Assembly (NCBI GenBank): GCA_022394755.1
Contig: JAGFCA010000203.1
Location: 1-39,106 of the forward strand
From: Candidatus Poribacteria bacterium
GTDB taxonomy: Bacteria; Poribacteria; WGA-4E; WGA-3G
Length of the DNA stretch: 39,106 bases
Direction of reading: 5' to 3'
Under the pieces are notes generated by a model. It was not told where the DNA came from. It made no database searches and saw nothing but the letters and a program-made list of their open reading frames with translations. This document shows positions 1 through 8,435 of the stretch, piece after piece. The position numbers were made by a program, and so were the translations under genes. Every line of letters begins with the position of its first letter. Positions within the stretch are counted from its first letter, which is position 1.

Positions 1-615
1 GAGTTGAATGTGGTCGTTACAGGTGGTGATGGTGATGGATACGGTATTGGTGGAAACCATTTTGTTCATACCATGCGAAAAAATATTGATCTCCTTTACA
101 TTGTTATGAACAATGAGACTTATGGTTTAACAGTTGGACAAGCCTCTCCAACTACTGTGGTAGGTGAAAAGACAAAAAGCACTCCGTTTGGCAACTTAGA
201 AACACCACTTAACCCAGTTGCAATGGCAATTGTCGCAGGAGCTACTTATGTCGCCAGAGCATTTAGTGCTGAACGTGCACTACTCGCAGAATTGATGTAC
301 GAGGGCATGCAGCATAAGGGTTTTTCCTTCATTGATGTCATTAGTCCTTGTGTAACATGGAAGAATGATGAAATCTACGATTTTTGGAAAGAAAGAGTCA
401 ATTTCCTTGAAAACCATGATACAAGCGACAAAACAGGTGCCCTTGAACAAGCAGTTAAGACTGGTCATGATACCCAAATAGGTTTATTCTACCATGACAC
501 AAGTCGTCCATCATTGGATCAATCTGAACCGGTATTAGAAAATGGTCCTATGGCACATCAGACTGCTGGTGTTACACCTGAGCAAGCTTCCGCTATTATA
601 CAACGAATGATGTAA
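1..615 (+). CDS. 2-oxoacid:ferredoxin oxidoreductase, beta (TPP-binding) subunit, C-terminal part
   Basis: The reading frame is open from the left edge, so the N-terminus is missing. The visible part starts in the thiamine diphosphate/Mg site: GDGDGYGIGGNH followed about 30 residues later by NNETYGLTVGQASPT, the classic GDG...NN signature of the beta subunits of pyruvate/2-oxoglutarate:ferredoxin oxidoreductases. The later segment FIDVISPC is also typical of this family. These enzymes oxidatively decarboxylate a 2-oxoacid to its acyl-CoA and reduce ferredoxin in the cytoplasm; the partner alpha/gamma subunit would lie just upstream, outside the window. Which oxoacid is used (2-oxoglutarate, pyruvate or branched-chain) cannot be decided from this fragment. 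The gene ends at TAA followed by a strong terminator, so it is the last gene of its operon. Confidence 0.9.
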   Translation, partial: ELNVVVTGGDGDGYGIGGNHFVHTMRKNIDLLYIVMNNETYGLTVGQASPTTVVGEKTKSTPFGNLETPLNPVAMAIVAGATYVARAFSAERALLAELMYEGMQHKGFSFIDVISPCVTWKNDEIYDFWKERVNFLENHDTSDKTGALEQAVKTGHDTQIGLFYHDTSRPSLDQSEPVLENGPMAHQTAGVTPEQASAIIQRMM

Positions 616-628
616 AAACTTCTTTTTG

Positions 629-663
629 AAAGGGCAGGAATACCAACCTGCCCTTTCTTTTTG
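629..663 (+). terminator. Rho-independent terminator after the oxidoreductase beta subunit
   Basis: Perfect 10-bp stem AAAGGGCAGG (629-638) with CCTGCCCTTT (647-656), 8-nt loop, followed by a T-rich tail CTTTTTG. It lies 13 nt after the stop codon and separates this gene from ccmA. Confidence 0.92.
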
Positions 664-698
664 TCTTCACCGGAAAGTCCAAACTACTTTTATGTATT

Positions 699-1418
699 AT
701 GCGTCTCAATGCTTCGCAGATAACAAAAATCATTGGACACCGTACGATTGTTAAGGATGTCACACTCTCCATTAATCCTGGTGAAATCGTAGTGATTTTC
801 GGTCCAAACGGTGCTGGAAAGACTACACTTATCAAGATCCTGTCAACTCTTCTTCGCCCTACATCTGGGAAACTTAAAATTGAAAACACTGATGCTATTG
901 CAGATTATTTACAAGTCCGGCACACATTAGGTGTTATTGTACATGAGCAATTGGCTTATCCTGTCCTCACTCCCTATGAAAACCTTAAGTTTTTTGGACA
1001 AATGTATGATGTTGAAGATATAGAAACTCGTTGTAATACACTGTTAGATGAAGTTGGATTAAATCGTTTTATTCATGAACCTGTTCATACTTTTTCACGA
1101 GGTATGACACAGCGGTTTATGATTGCTAAAGCACTTCTTCATAACCCTTCAATTTTATTACTGGATGAACCTTTTTCTGGACTTGATGCATCTGCCAAAC
1201 AATTTGTTACTGACCGAATTACACAAGAACAGCAGAATGATAAAAGTGTTGTTGTGACAACACACAATATTGAATTGGGATATATTGTAGGAACAAGGTT
1301 TCTCTTCATGATCAATGGAGAATTAGAAGAAATCGCACATAAGAATACAATTGAACAAGACACGTTACAGCAGATGTATGAAGAAAGGTTAATAGATACA
1401 GTTCAAAAGAGGTTGTAG
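699..1418 (+). CDS. ccmA: Heme exporter-type ABC transporter ATP-binding protein CcmA
   Basis: A 239-residue ABC ATPase. Walker A GPNGAGKTT lies near residues 35-43, an ABC signature-like segment FSRGMTQR follows, then Walker B ILLLDEPFSGLD and an H-loop in VVTTHN. Length and order fit a stand-alone ATPase subunit. The next gene is a CcmB-type permease 25 nt downstream, which identifies it as CcmA rather than a generic ABC ATPase. In cytochrome c maturation system I, CcmA and CcmB use ATP to release holo-CcmE from its complex with CcmC at the cytoplasmic membrane. No ccmC, ccmE or ccmF follows; the neighbour is eno, so the rest of the pathway must be elsewhere or this pair serves another export role. 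Confidence 0.85.
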   Translation: MRLNASQITKIIGHRTIVKDVTLSINPGEIVVIFGPNGAGKTTLIKILSTLLRPTSGKLKIENTDAIADYLQVRHTLGVIVHEQLAYPVLTPYENLKFFGQMYDVEDIETRCNTLLDEVGLNRFIHEPVHTFSRGMTQRFMIAKALLHNPSILLLDEPFSGLDASAKQFVTDRITQEQQNDKSVVVTTHNIELGYIVGTRFLFMINGELEEIAHKNTIEQDTLQQMYEERLIDTVQKRL

Positions 1419-1443
1419 GTGAGTTCATTAAATTGAGATATGT

Positions 1444-2136
1444 ATGAAGGCACTTCGTCAAATTACCGCGTTGATACGAAAAGACCTTAGACTCCAATTT
1501 GGTTCTAAGGAGACACTGGCATTAATTTTCGTTTTTAGCGTGTTGGTTGTTCTAATTTTCGCTTTTGCTTTTGGTCCTATTTTCCCTGATAGGTTGGAAC
1601 GCGGAAAATTAACAGCGAGTGTGCTTTGGACAGCATTTGTATTTTCGGGGATTATCACCTTAAATCGTTCATTTACATTAGAACGTGCACATGGAGCATT
1701 ACACGGTATTCGACTTACTGGGGTCGACGCAGGTAGTTTATATTTATCTAAAGTTGCAAGTAGTGTCATTTTTCTGTTTCTATTGGAAATTGTGATTACA
1801 CCAATTGCCTTACAATTATTGGATGTTTTTGATGTTGTAACTATTGAGATTTTACTAAAATTATTCGGGATACTTTTTATCGGTACATTAGGTTTTTGTT
1901 CTGTCGGTGTGTTGTTAGCAGGTATATCAACAAGCACAACCGGTGGTGAAAGTCTACTCTCTGTCCTCCTGCTTCCGCTTGTGATTCCAATCATTATGAG
2001 TGGAACAAAATGTACAGTCTCTATTTTAGTAATGGGTGGATTAAGGGACATGTTATGGTTGTATATGTTAATAGGTTCAAGCCTACTTTTTTTCGCATCT
2101 GCATACTTGTTGGCAGATGCTGTTATTGAGGAATAA
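1444..2136 (+). CDS. ccmB: Heme exporter membrane subunit CcmB
   Basis: A 230-residue integral membrane protein. A short positively charged N-terminus (MKALRQITALIRKDLRLQF) resembles the conserved start of CcmB, and about six hydrophobic segments follow, for example around residues 27-47, 60-75, 100-125, 135-165, 172-190 and 200-225. The segment RAHGALHGIRLTG matches the conserved cytoplasmic loop of CcmB. It is co-transcribed with ccmA (25-nt gap) and would form the transmembrane part of the CcmAB complex. Alternatively it is a divergent ABC-2 type permease, but the size and N-terminal pattern favour CcmB. Confidence 0.85.
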   Translation: MKALRQITALIRKDLRLQFGSKETLALIFVFSVLVVLIFAFAFGPIFPDRLERGKLTASVLWTAFVFSGIITLNRSFTLERAHGALHGIRLTGVDAGSLYLSKVASSVIFLFLLEIVITPIALQLLDVFDVVTIEILLKLFGILFIGTLGFCSVGVLLAGISTSTTGGESLLSVLLLPLVIPIIMSGTKCTVSILVMGGLRDMLWLYMLIGSSLLFFASAYLLADAVIEE

Positions 2137-2138
2137 TT

Positions 2139-2190
2139 GTTGTTGAAATATCAGAATTTAGGCAATAAGTTATTCTGACAGGACAACAAC
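2139..2190 (+). promoter_or_regulatory. Two-tier hairpin in the ccmB-eno intergenic region
   Basis: An outer stem GTTGTTG (2139-2145) pairs with CAACAAC (2184-2190). Inside it TCAGAAT (2151-2157) pairs with ATTCTGA (2172-2178) across a symmetric 5/5 internal loop. A second TCAGAAT at 2196-2202 could compete for the same ATTCTGA arm. It has no T-run, so it is not a standard terminator; it could be an operator or an eno leader structure. The pairing is seen directly; the role is inference. Confidence 0.45.
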
Positions 2191-2210
2191 ACATATCAGA
2201 ATATTAAGAT

Positions 2211-3527
2211 ATGGAAGGAAAGAAATTGTCAGAAATTATCTTTATTAACGCTCGAGAAATATTGGATTCACGCGGTAACCCTACAGTTGAAGTAGACGTT
2301 AATTTAGCATCTGGTGCGGTAGGCAGGGCAGCTGTTCCGTCCGGTGCTTCTACTGGTGAACACGAAGCCGTGGAACTACGCGACAAGGATCCAGATCGCT
2401 ATTTAGGTAAAGGTGTCCAAAAGGCAGTAGAAAATGTGAACACAACCATTGCTGCTACACTTATTGGACAAGATGTCTTCGCACAAAGTGAAATTGATGC
2501 TACTATGTGCGAACTTGATGGTACAGAGAACAAAGGTAGTCTTGGCGCAAATGCAATTTTAGGTGTGTCTCTGGCAGTTGCTAAAGCTGCTGCTGATGAA
2601 CTCGGACAACCTCTATTTCGCTATATCGGTGGATCAAATGCTAAAGAACTCCCTTTACCAATGATGAATATCCTCAATGGTGGTTCACATGCAGATAATA
2701 ACGTCGATATTCAAGAATTTATGGTAATGCCTGCAGGAGCAAGCAGTTTTGCAGAAGCTCTTCGTATGGGAGCAGAAATATTCCACAGTCTTAAAGCTGT
2801 ACTGCAAAGTCGTAATTGTAATACGGCTGTTGGCGATGAAGGTGGTTTCGCCCCAGATTTGGGGTCAAATGAAGAGGCTATTTCGGTTATAATTGAGGCT
2901 ATAGAACAAGCGAAATATACACCTGGTGAAGATGTTCTATTAGCATTGGATGCTGCTTCAAGTGAATTCTATAATCGTGAAACGGGTTCCTATGAATTAA
3001 AAGCTGAAGCACAACCTAATAAAACACCTGAACAGATGGTAGATTTTTACACAGAACTGTGTGAAAAATATCCGATTGTTTCTATTGAAGATGGAATGGA
3101 TGAAAACGATTGGGATGGTTGGAAGAGTCTAACTGAGGCTATTGGGGATAAAGTTCAACTTGTTGGAGATGATCTGTTTGTTACCAATACTACTCGACTC
3201 CAGCAAGGGATTGATGGACAAATTGGGAACTCCATTCTAATTAAAGTTAATCAGATCGGTACTTTGACTGAGACGCTTGACGCTATTGAACTTGCAAAAC
3301 GGTTCAATTATACCGCAGTTGTTTCACATCGGTCAGGTGAGACTGAGGATACAACAATTTCAGACTTAGTTGTTGGCACAAATGCTGGACAGATTAAAAC
3401 TGGATCTCTTTCACGAACGGATCGTGTCTGTAAATATAACCAACTTCTACGTATTGAAGAAGAACTCGGTGATAGTGCTATTTTTGATGGAAAAAAAGTT
3501 TTCTATAATTTGCCAGATTTCCGTTAG
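2211..3527 (+). CDS. eno: Enolase (phosphopyruvate hydratase)
   Basis: Interconverts 2-phosphoglycerate and phosphoenolpyruvate in glycolysis and gluconeogenesis. The 438-residue protein contains all the hallmarks: an N-terminal AREILDSRGNPTVEVDV, VPSGASTGEHEAVELRD, catalytic GDEGGFAPD, Mg ligands in ALDAASSEFY, SIEDGMDENDW and VGDDLFVTN, the catalytic lysine in LIKVNQIGTLTE, and the C-terminal SHRSGETEDTTISDL. The ATG at 2211 is one possible start. A TTG at 2226 has a better-placed Shine-Dalgarno (GGAAGGA at 2213-2219, 6-nt spacing) and gives a 433-residue enolase closer to the usual length, so the true start may be 2226. The next gene is ftsB, a common pairing in bacteria. Confidence 0.98.
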   Translation: MEGKKLSEIIFINAREILDSRGNPTVEVDVNLASGAVGRAAVPSGASTGEHEAVELRDKDPDRYLGKGVQKAVENVNTTIAATLIGQDVFAQSEIDATMCELDGTENKGSLGANAILGVSLAVAKAAADELGQPLFRYIGGSNAKELPLPMMNILNGGSHADNNVDIQEFMVMPAGASSFAEALRMGAEIFHSLKAVLQSRNCNTAVGDEGGFAPDLGSNEEAISVIIEAIEQAKYTPGEDVLLALDAASSEFYNRETGSYELKAEAQPNKTPEQMVDFYTELCEKYPIVSIEDGMDENDWDGWKSLTEAIGDKVQLVGDDLFVTNTTRLQQGIDGQIGNSILIKVNQIGTLTETLDAIELAKRFNYTAVVSHRSGETEDTTISDLVVGTNAGQIKTGSLSRTDRVCKYNQLLRIEEELGDSAIFDGKKVFYNLPDFR

Positions 3528-3539
3528 TATATCTATAAA

Positions 3540-3568
3540 CATTGGGACAGATCAATACTGTCCCAATG
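3540..3568 (+). terminator. Perfect hairpin between eno and ftsB
   Basis: CATTGGGACAG (3540-3550) pairs perfectly with CTGTCCCAATG (3558-3568), an 11-bp stem with 7-nt loop, followed by TCCTTTAAT. It starts 12 nt after the eno stop and its right arm ends exactly with the ATG at 3566 of the next gene. The stem is terminator-like but the T-tract is poor, so it may act as a partial terminator, an mRNA-stabilising 3' end for eno, or a translational block on ftsB. Confidence 0.6.
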
Positions 3569-3874
3569 TCCTTTAATAGTAATCTTATGTATATCTTTAG
3601 AATTATTCTTATTCTTGTCGCATTGGCTTTACTTGCTGTCAGTGTCAGCCAATTTATGAATGGCTATAAAGCTTGGCAGGATGCACAACGGCTGGAACAA
3701 GAGATTCAAATGGAAATTCTAAGACTTGAAAATAGATTAGAACAACTAAGAAAACGAGTTGAATTGTTGAAGGAGGATACACTTACAAAGGAACGACTTG
3801 TGAGAAAAAGATTCGGTTATGTCAAACCAGGTGAAGTAAAAATCAAGATCACTAAACCAACCTCTATTGAGTAA
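3566..3874 (+). CDS. ftsB: FtsB/DivIC-like septum formation protein
   Basis: A small bitopic protein: one membrane helix near residues 9-28 (IFRIILILVALALLAVSVSQF), then a basic/acidic coiled coil with leucines at heptad spacing (about residues 40-75), then RKRFGYVKPGEVKI, which matches the conserved [RE]R.GYVKPGE tail of FtsB/DivIC proteins. In the divisome, FtsB joins FtsL and FtsQ at the septum. Its place directly after eno is the classic eno-ftsB synteny. An upstream TTG at 3542 would put the start inside the eno-ftsB hairpin, so ATG 3566, or ATG 3587 eight residues later, is more likely; neither has a strong ribosome binding site. Confidence 0.82.
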   Translation: MSFNSNLMYIFRIILILVALALLAVSVSQFMNGYKAWQDAQRLEQEIQMEILRLENRLEQLRKRVELLKEDTLTKERLVRKRFGYVKPGEVKIKITKPTSIE

Positions 3875-3941
3875 TCTTCCGACCAACTACACTTCTGATT
3901 CATATTAAATACATACTGCCTATACACACTTCTTAAACCCA

Positions 3942-3970
3942 TTGCAATATCCATATATATCAGTTATAAT
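3942..3970 (+). promoter_or_regulatory. Sigma70-type promoter upstream of the phosphodiester glycosidase gene
   Basis: TTGCAA (3942-3947), 17-nt spacer, TATAAT (3965-3970). Transcription would begin near 3977, leaving a leader of about 108 nt. The rest of the 210-nt gap 3875-4084 shows no other gene or clear structure. Confidence 0.6.
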
Positions 3971-4084
3971 GTGATAAATCATAATACGGTAACTGCTTAA
4001 TATTTAACTCTCCTAACCTTTATCTTATAGGTTGGCATAATCCTATCTTAAAATACTGGTGATACCACCAAATAGGGAAGAAAT

Positions 4085-5455
4085 ATGCTCTCAGAAAATA
4101 GACAGCGAAGTCCTTTACCTAAACTGATTGCTATATGTGGACTTCTTCTACTCTTTCTACTTGTTGTAAATGCTATGCGAGTTATTGAGAAGAGAAGGGA
4201 ACCTGATACTACACATAAGATTAGGGTACGGGAATCTAACACACAGACTTTCTCCAGTCCACGACCTAATATCGCAGAATCTAAAGAAAAAAAAATAAAT
4301 TCTGTAAGACGTAAAGAGAATCTCACTACCAAACGAAGTCCTGATGGGTTTCAACTTTATCGCTATTGGTGGCGTGGCGGTGCAGCTGTTTATGTAGCTG
4401 AAATGGACCGTAATGCTGAAGATCTGAAATTCGATGTAGAACTTGCTAATGGACAAATACTCAGACGCGAAACTGTCTCCAGTGCCACAAGACGACTAAA
4501 AAGAAAAGGTATTGAGTCTATTGCAGGTGTTAATGGTAGTTTTGGTATACGCGAGGATAACTGGGGGCGAGGCGGCATGATCTTTAACCTGCATATACAA
4601 AATGGTGAACTCGTCAGCATTCCAAAACTTATTAACAGATGGGGATATTCACCACCTACACCTTGGGGTGAAACAAGCTTCGGTGTTACACCAGATGGTG
4701 AATTCCTTTTGGAAGCTGTAAAATTAAATGGGAACCTACACATCGGTAATGACACTCTCCAGATTGACGCGATTAATCAGATCTGTGATATATATTGTCC
4801 GGTTGTCATATTTACACCACGTTTTGGAAGATCTACTCTCACCCGACGATGTTATGAATTTACACTCAAAAACCTCACTCTTCCAATTACCGGAAAGTAT
4901 AAGAGCAAGCTTGTTGTTACAAGTGTAAATCCGAGAGGAAATAGTATTATTCCATCTGACGGTATTGTTTTGGCAATTGAACCACGCTTAGCCAGAAGTT
5001 GGTATAGGAAGATTACAGAATTTACAAAAGGTGAATTAGAAATCGCACTTACACCTAAAAAATGGCAGACTGTCAACGAAGGTATTGGTGGGAATCTACG
5101 ATTATTACGGGATGGTAGAATTGAACCAGAACTAACTCAGTTTAACCGTTCCAGAGGTGGGAGTGCAATCGGACATCATAACGGAGCACAACGGCATCCA
5201 AGGAGCGCATTAGGTTTCAACGATGAAAAACTATTCCTAATTGTTGTTGATGGTAGACAACATGGGTATAGTATGGGGATGACACTATATGAAATGGCTG
5301 ATTTCTTTAACGATATTGGTGTTAAGAACGCTATAAACTTTGATGGTGGGAGTTCTTCAGCATTATGGACTTTAGGGGAAATTGTCAATAGTCCAGCACA
5401 TGGATATGAGCGACCTATCTTCAATGTTGCGGTGATACGTAAGAAAAATGAGTAA
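4085..5455 (+). CDS. Exported/anchored phosphodiester glycosidase family protein (NAGPA/DUF2233 type)
   Basis: 456 residues. An N-terminal membrane anchor or signal (IAICGLLLLFLLVV, about residues 16-30) is followed by a charged linker and a NAGPA-like domain from about residue 110 to the end. Recognisable blocks are the early VNGSFG, GGNLRLLRDG, HPRSALGFNDEKLFLIVVDG and the C-terminal VKNAINFDGGSSSALW, the family's most conserved motif. Members include the lysosomal uncovering enzyme (N-acetylglucosamine-1-phosphodiester glycosidase) and bacterial proteins tied to exopolysaccharide metabolism; the substrate here is unknown. GGGAAG at 4074-4079 is a reasonable ribosome binding site. The gene overlaps the next one by 8 nt, so they are translationally coupled. 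Confidence 0.82.
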   Translation: MLSENRQRSPLPKLIAICGLLLLFLLVVNAMRVIEKRREPDTTHKIRVRESNTQTFSSPRPNIAESKEKKINSVRRKENLTTKRSPDGFQLYRYWWRGGAAVYVAEMDRNAEDLKFDVELANGQILRRETVSSATRRLKRKGIESIAGVNGSFGIREDNWGRGGMIFNLHIQNGELVSIPKLINRWGYSPPTPWGETSFGVTPDGEFLLEAVKLNGNLHIGNDTLQIDAINQICDIYCPVVIFTPRFGRSTLTRRCYEFTLKNLTLPITGKYKSKLVVTSVNPRGNSIIPSDGIVLAIEPRLARSWYRKITEFTKGELEIALTPKKWQTVNEGIGGNLRLLRDGRIEPELTQFNRSRGGSAIGHHNGAQRHPRSALGFNDEKLFLIVVDGRQHGYSMGMTLYEMADFFNDIGVKNAINFDGGSSSALWTLGEIVNSPAHGYERPIFNVAVIRKKNE

Positions 5456-5873
5456 ATACAGAATATTTGGATATGCAATAGCAACTATCTTGGTCTTCGT
5501 TGCTTGTTCAAATAGGAATACCCCACAAGGTGTAACAGAAGATTTTATTTATCAATACTATAAGAATGCAAACCAAGGAGCATCCCTCAAATTGTGTGCT
5601 GGACGGGCAGAGGAGAAACTTCAGGATGAAATCGCTCGAGTGCAAGAGGTACGTTCTCAGGACCAACCTGTCACAAACATGCCACAAATTGAATATAAAC
5701 AGACAAGGAAAGAAACATCAACTGAATTTGAAGGTGTTATACACGAACTATTTAACTATAAATTAACAATTAAGAGTCGAGATGGTACAACAACACATTC
5801 TCGAAATGTCGTAATTACAACTGAAAATATAAATGGACTGTGGAAAGTAGTGAATTTTGATGAATATCAATGA
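5448..5873 (+). CDS. Small predicted lipoprotein, function unknown
   Basis: 141 residues with a short basic N-terminus, a hydrophobic core (IFGYAIATILVFVAC) and a plausible lipobox ending at Cys20, so probably a membrane-anchored lipoprotein. The mature part begins with VTEDFIYQYYKNANQGASLKL and ends in NGLWKVVNFDEYQ. This layout, an N-terminal helix pair followed by a beta sheet ending in LWKV..., resembles NTF2-like/DUF4878-type lipoproteins, but the match is only by shape. It overlaps the preceding glycosidase gene by 8 nt and is probably made with it. No catalytic motif is visible. Confidence 0.7.
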   Translation: MSKYRIFGYAIATILVFVACSNRNTPQGVTEDFIYQYYKNANQGASLKLCAGRAEEKLQDEIARVQEVRSQDQPVTNMPQIEYKQTRKETSTEFEGVIHELFNYKLTIKSRDGTTTHSRNVVITTENINGLWKVVNFDEYQ

Positions 5874-5917
5874 TGTAAGATTTACGGGGAATACAAATAT
5901 CTGCTAATGGAGAATAT

Positions 5918-7042
5918 ATGAAAACTGGCAGAGTTGCAATTTTTACACAACCTCAAACCCCGTTGGAATTCCGGGAATATCCTATACCCTCTGTAACACC
6001 TGATGACATGCTCATACGAATCCGAATGGCAAATATATGCGGTTCGGATTTACATTTTTGGCGTGGACACGGTCCAAAGATCGAAAGTGGAATACCACAA
6101 GTTCTGGGACACGAGATGATCGGTACAATTGAAGAAATGGGACGAAATATACAAGCTGATAGTATTGGACAACCTTTAAAAGAAGGTGATCGAATTGTAT
6201 ATTCCTATTTCAAACCGTGTCAACGCTGTTGGATGTGTCTTAACGGTAAACCCGGATGTCCTAACCGTTACCGAGATTGGCTTGGTGTTTCCAGCGAACA
6301 ACCCCCGCACTTCCATGGTGCCTATGGAGAATACTACTATATGAAGGCTGGACATTGGGTGTTTAAAGTGCCTGATGATCTATCAGATGAACTCGTTTCG
6401 CCTATTAACTGTGCATTATCAGAAGTAATCTATGGATTAAATCAAATAGGAATCACACTCGGAGATACGGTTGTTATTCAAGGGGCAGGTGGATTAGGAC
6501 TTTATGCCACGGCGGTTGCCAGGGAAATGGGCGCGGGGAAATTAATTGTTCTTGATAAACTTCCGGCACGTCTTACGCTTGCAAAAGAATTCGGAGCAGA
6601 TTATACCATAAATGTAGATGAAATTGAAATAGAAGACCGTGTTACTTATGTATTAGATCAGACGAGTGGTATTGGAGCTGATCTCATTGCTGAATTCGTA
6701 GGGTCACCACGTGTGCTCGCTGAAGGCGTTGAAATGCTTCGGTGGGGTGGTCGTTATTTATGGATTGGTAATATAAATCTCGGATTTCCAACCGAAATTG
6801 ATCCGGGTAATATTGTTCGGTGTAGCAAGACAATCCGTGGTGTCATCGTTTATGAACCGTGGGTTATTCCACGTGCTCTTGATTTCCTTAGTCGCACTCG
6901 AGACAAATATCCGTTCCATAAAATCATTTCTGACACCTTCGTATTTGATAATATAAATGAAGCATTTTCCTATGCCGATGAAGGTTCAGCCATCAGAGTC
7001 GGATTGGACTTTAATGCGAATTCTAAAGTTAACAGACTATAG
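5918..7042 (+). CDS. Zinc-dependent medium-chain alcohol dehydrogenase family protein
   Basis: 374 residues of the MDR superfamily (threonine dehydrogenase/sorbitol dehydrogenase-like). Catalytic zinc ligands are visible as Cys41 (NICGSDLHFWRGHG) and His65-Glu66 (LGHEMIG). The structural zinc lobe is Cys101, Cys104, Cys107, Cys114. The Rossmann glycine motif is VVIQGAGGLGLYATA with an acidic residue at the end of the second strand (LIVLDK), which suggests NAD(H) rather than NADP(H). The substrate, presumably a secondary alcohol or polyol, cannot be told. A TAATGGAG ribosome binding region precedes ATG 5918. hemW begins only 9 nt after its stop, so the two probably share a transcript without an obvious functional link. 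Confidence 0.88.
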   Translation: MKTGRVAIFTQPQTPLEFREYPIPSVTPDDMLIRIRMANICGSDLHFWRGHGPKIESGIPQVLGHEMIGTIEEMGRNIQADSIGQPLKEGDRIVYSYFKPCQRCWMCLNGKPGCPNRYRDWLGVSSEQPPHFHGAYGEYYYMKAGHWVFKVPDDLSDELVSPINCALSEVIYGLNQIGITLGDTVVIQGAGGLGLYATAVAREMGAGKLIVLDKLPARLTLAKEFGADYTINVDEIEIEDRVTYVLDQTSGIGADLIAEFVGSPRVLAEGVEMLRWGGRYLWIGNINLGFPTEIDPGNIVRCSKTIRGVIVYEPWVIPRALDFLSRTRDKYPFHKIISDTFVFDNINEAFSYADEGSAIRVGLDFNANSKVNRL

Positions 7043-7051
7043 CTAACGCTC

Positions 7052-8194
7052 ATGAATACCCCGCCTAAATTGCCTACATCACTATATATCCATATTCCTT
7101 TCTGTGCTACAAAATGCTATTACTGTGCGTTCAATACCTATTCTTTCCATAAAGAACAAGCGAAAGCATACTTAGACGCTCTTAGTACAGAAATGCAGAT
7201 CTATTCACCACAAACAAGTCCATTAAAAACTATCTTTATCGGTGGTGGAACCCCATCTATTCTCTCTGCAAACAGTTTAGACCGTTTATTTACCGATTTA
7301 TACTCTAAATTCCAGATTTGTAAAGATATTGAGATCACTGTTGAATGTAATCCTGGAACTGTCGATGCAGAAAAACTGGGTATTATGAAGGAAGCGGGGG
7401 TAAACCGATTAAGTTTCGGTTTACAAGCCATGCAGGATGAGGTGTTACGTCAGTTAGGACGAATCCATTCCGTTGAAGAATTTCACCATAGTTATCGTTT
7501 AGCACGAGAATCCGGTTTTCAAAATATAAACACCGATCTAATTTTCGCTCTTCCTGAACAGACAATGGAAATGTGGCAATACACTTTAACAAAAACAATC
7601 TCACTACAACCCGAACATATCTCTGCCTATAATCTTGTTATGGAAGAGTCAACACCATTTTATGAACGGTGGAAAAATGGCCAGTTTAATCTACCATCTG
7701 AAGACACAGAAGCTGATATGTTTCAATATACAATTGACACCCTTACAGCACACGGTTATAAACACTATGAAATCTGCAATTATGCTAAACCAAACCGAGA
7801 AGTGAAGCATAACATTGTATATTGGAATAACCAGGCATATATAGGATTAGGTGTTGGAGCGTGTGGATATGTTGATAGTGTAAGATATACCAACATAAGA
7901 GGTATACCACATTATAATAAATCGCTACGTGAACTGAAGAAACCGATTGCAGATACTGAAGTTCTTACTGGGAAGGCAGAAAAAGCAGAAACTCTTATGC
8001 TATCACTTCGTAAGCGAGAGGGAATTTGTACAGAGGATTATACATTGCGTTTCGGTGAATCAATTGATGTAGAATTTGGAGATATAATTCAAAAATGGAA
8101 AGACTTAGGGGTGTTGGAACAGACTGCAACCCATCTCCGTCTTACTGATCGTGGTCTGTTTATAGCCAATGAGGTATTTTTGGAACTGATGTAA
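7052..8194 (+). CDS. hemW: Radical SAM heme chaperone HemW (coproporphyrinogen oxidase-like)
   Basis: 380 residues. The N-terminal SLYIHIPFCATKCYYCAF holds the CxxxCxxC cluster motif (Cys18, Cys22, Cys25) of radical SAM enzymes, with the extra phenylalanine typical of the HemN/HemW group. FIGGGTPS, VECNPGT, NRLSFGLQAMQDEVLRQLGR and DLIFALPEQT are the following conserved blocks. The C-terminal part matches the HemN_C-type domain (GLGVGACGYVD..., then a winged-helix-like end). At about 380 residues and lacking the longer HemN N-terminus, it fits HemW, which binds heme and delivers it to apoproteins, rather than true oxygen-independent coproporphyrinogen oxidase. It ends 2 bp from the convergent HNH gene. 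Confidence 0.92.
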   Translation: MNTPPKLPTSLYIHIPFCATKCYYCAFNTYSFHKEQAKAYLDALSTEMQIYSPQTSPLKTIFIGGGTPSILSANSLDRLFTDLYSKFQICKDIEITVECNPGTVDAEKLGIMKEAGVNRLSFGLQAMQDEVLRQLGRIHSVEEFHHSYRLARESGFQNINTDLIFALPEQTMEMWQYTLTKTISLQPEHISAYNLVMEESTPFYERWKNGQFNLPSEDTEADMFQYTIDTLTAHGYKHYEICNYAKPNREVKHNIVYWNNQAYIGLGVGACGYVDSVRYTNIRGIPHYNKSLRELKKPIADTEVLTGKAEKAETLMLSLRKREGICTEDYTLRFGESIDVEFGDIIQKWKDLGVLEQTATHLRLTDRGLFIANEVFLELM

Positions 8195-8196
8195 GA

Positions 8197-8412
8197 CTAC
8201 CTCTTATGTATCCTTTTATGACAGCATCCACATACAGCGGTTAGATCACTAAGCCGTTCTCTACCAATCCGTTTATATGTTTCATGGTGGACTTGAGTAG
8301 CACGTCTCTTTTTGCACTTCCGGCACTTATATCCTGCACGCTTCATTATAGTTCTACGTTTTGATTGCCATCGCTTTGTCTTACGGTATTTGCTATAAGT
8401 ATACTTCCGCAT
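8197..8412 (-). CDS. Small HNH endonuclease-like protein
   Basis: 71 residues, strongly basic. It contains the zinc-finger-like HNH pattern: CRKC (residues about 30-33), QVHHET, then LTAVCGCCHKRIH near the end, so the four metal-binding cysteines and the histidine pair are all present. HNH proteins of this size cut or nick DNA in phages, mobile elements and defence systems; no partner gene is adjacent to say which. Its stop codon lies 2 bp from the stop of hemW, and the two genes converge. The 176-nt gap on its 5' side separates it from the divergently transcribed peroxiredoxin-like gene. Confidence 0.75.
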   Translation of the reverse strand: MRKYTYSKYRKTKRWQSKRRTIMKRAGYKCRKCKKRRATQVHHETYKRIGRERLSDLTAVCGCCHKRIHKR

Positions 8413-8435
8413 ATATATTCCTAATAATCGTTAAA

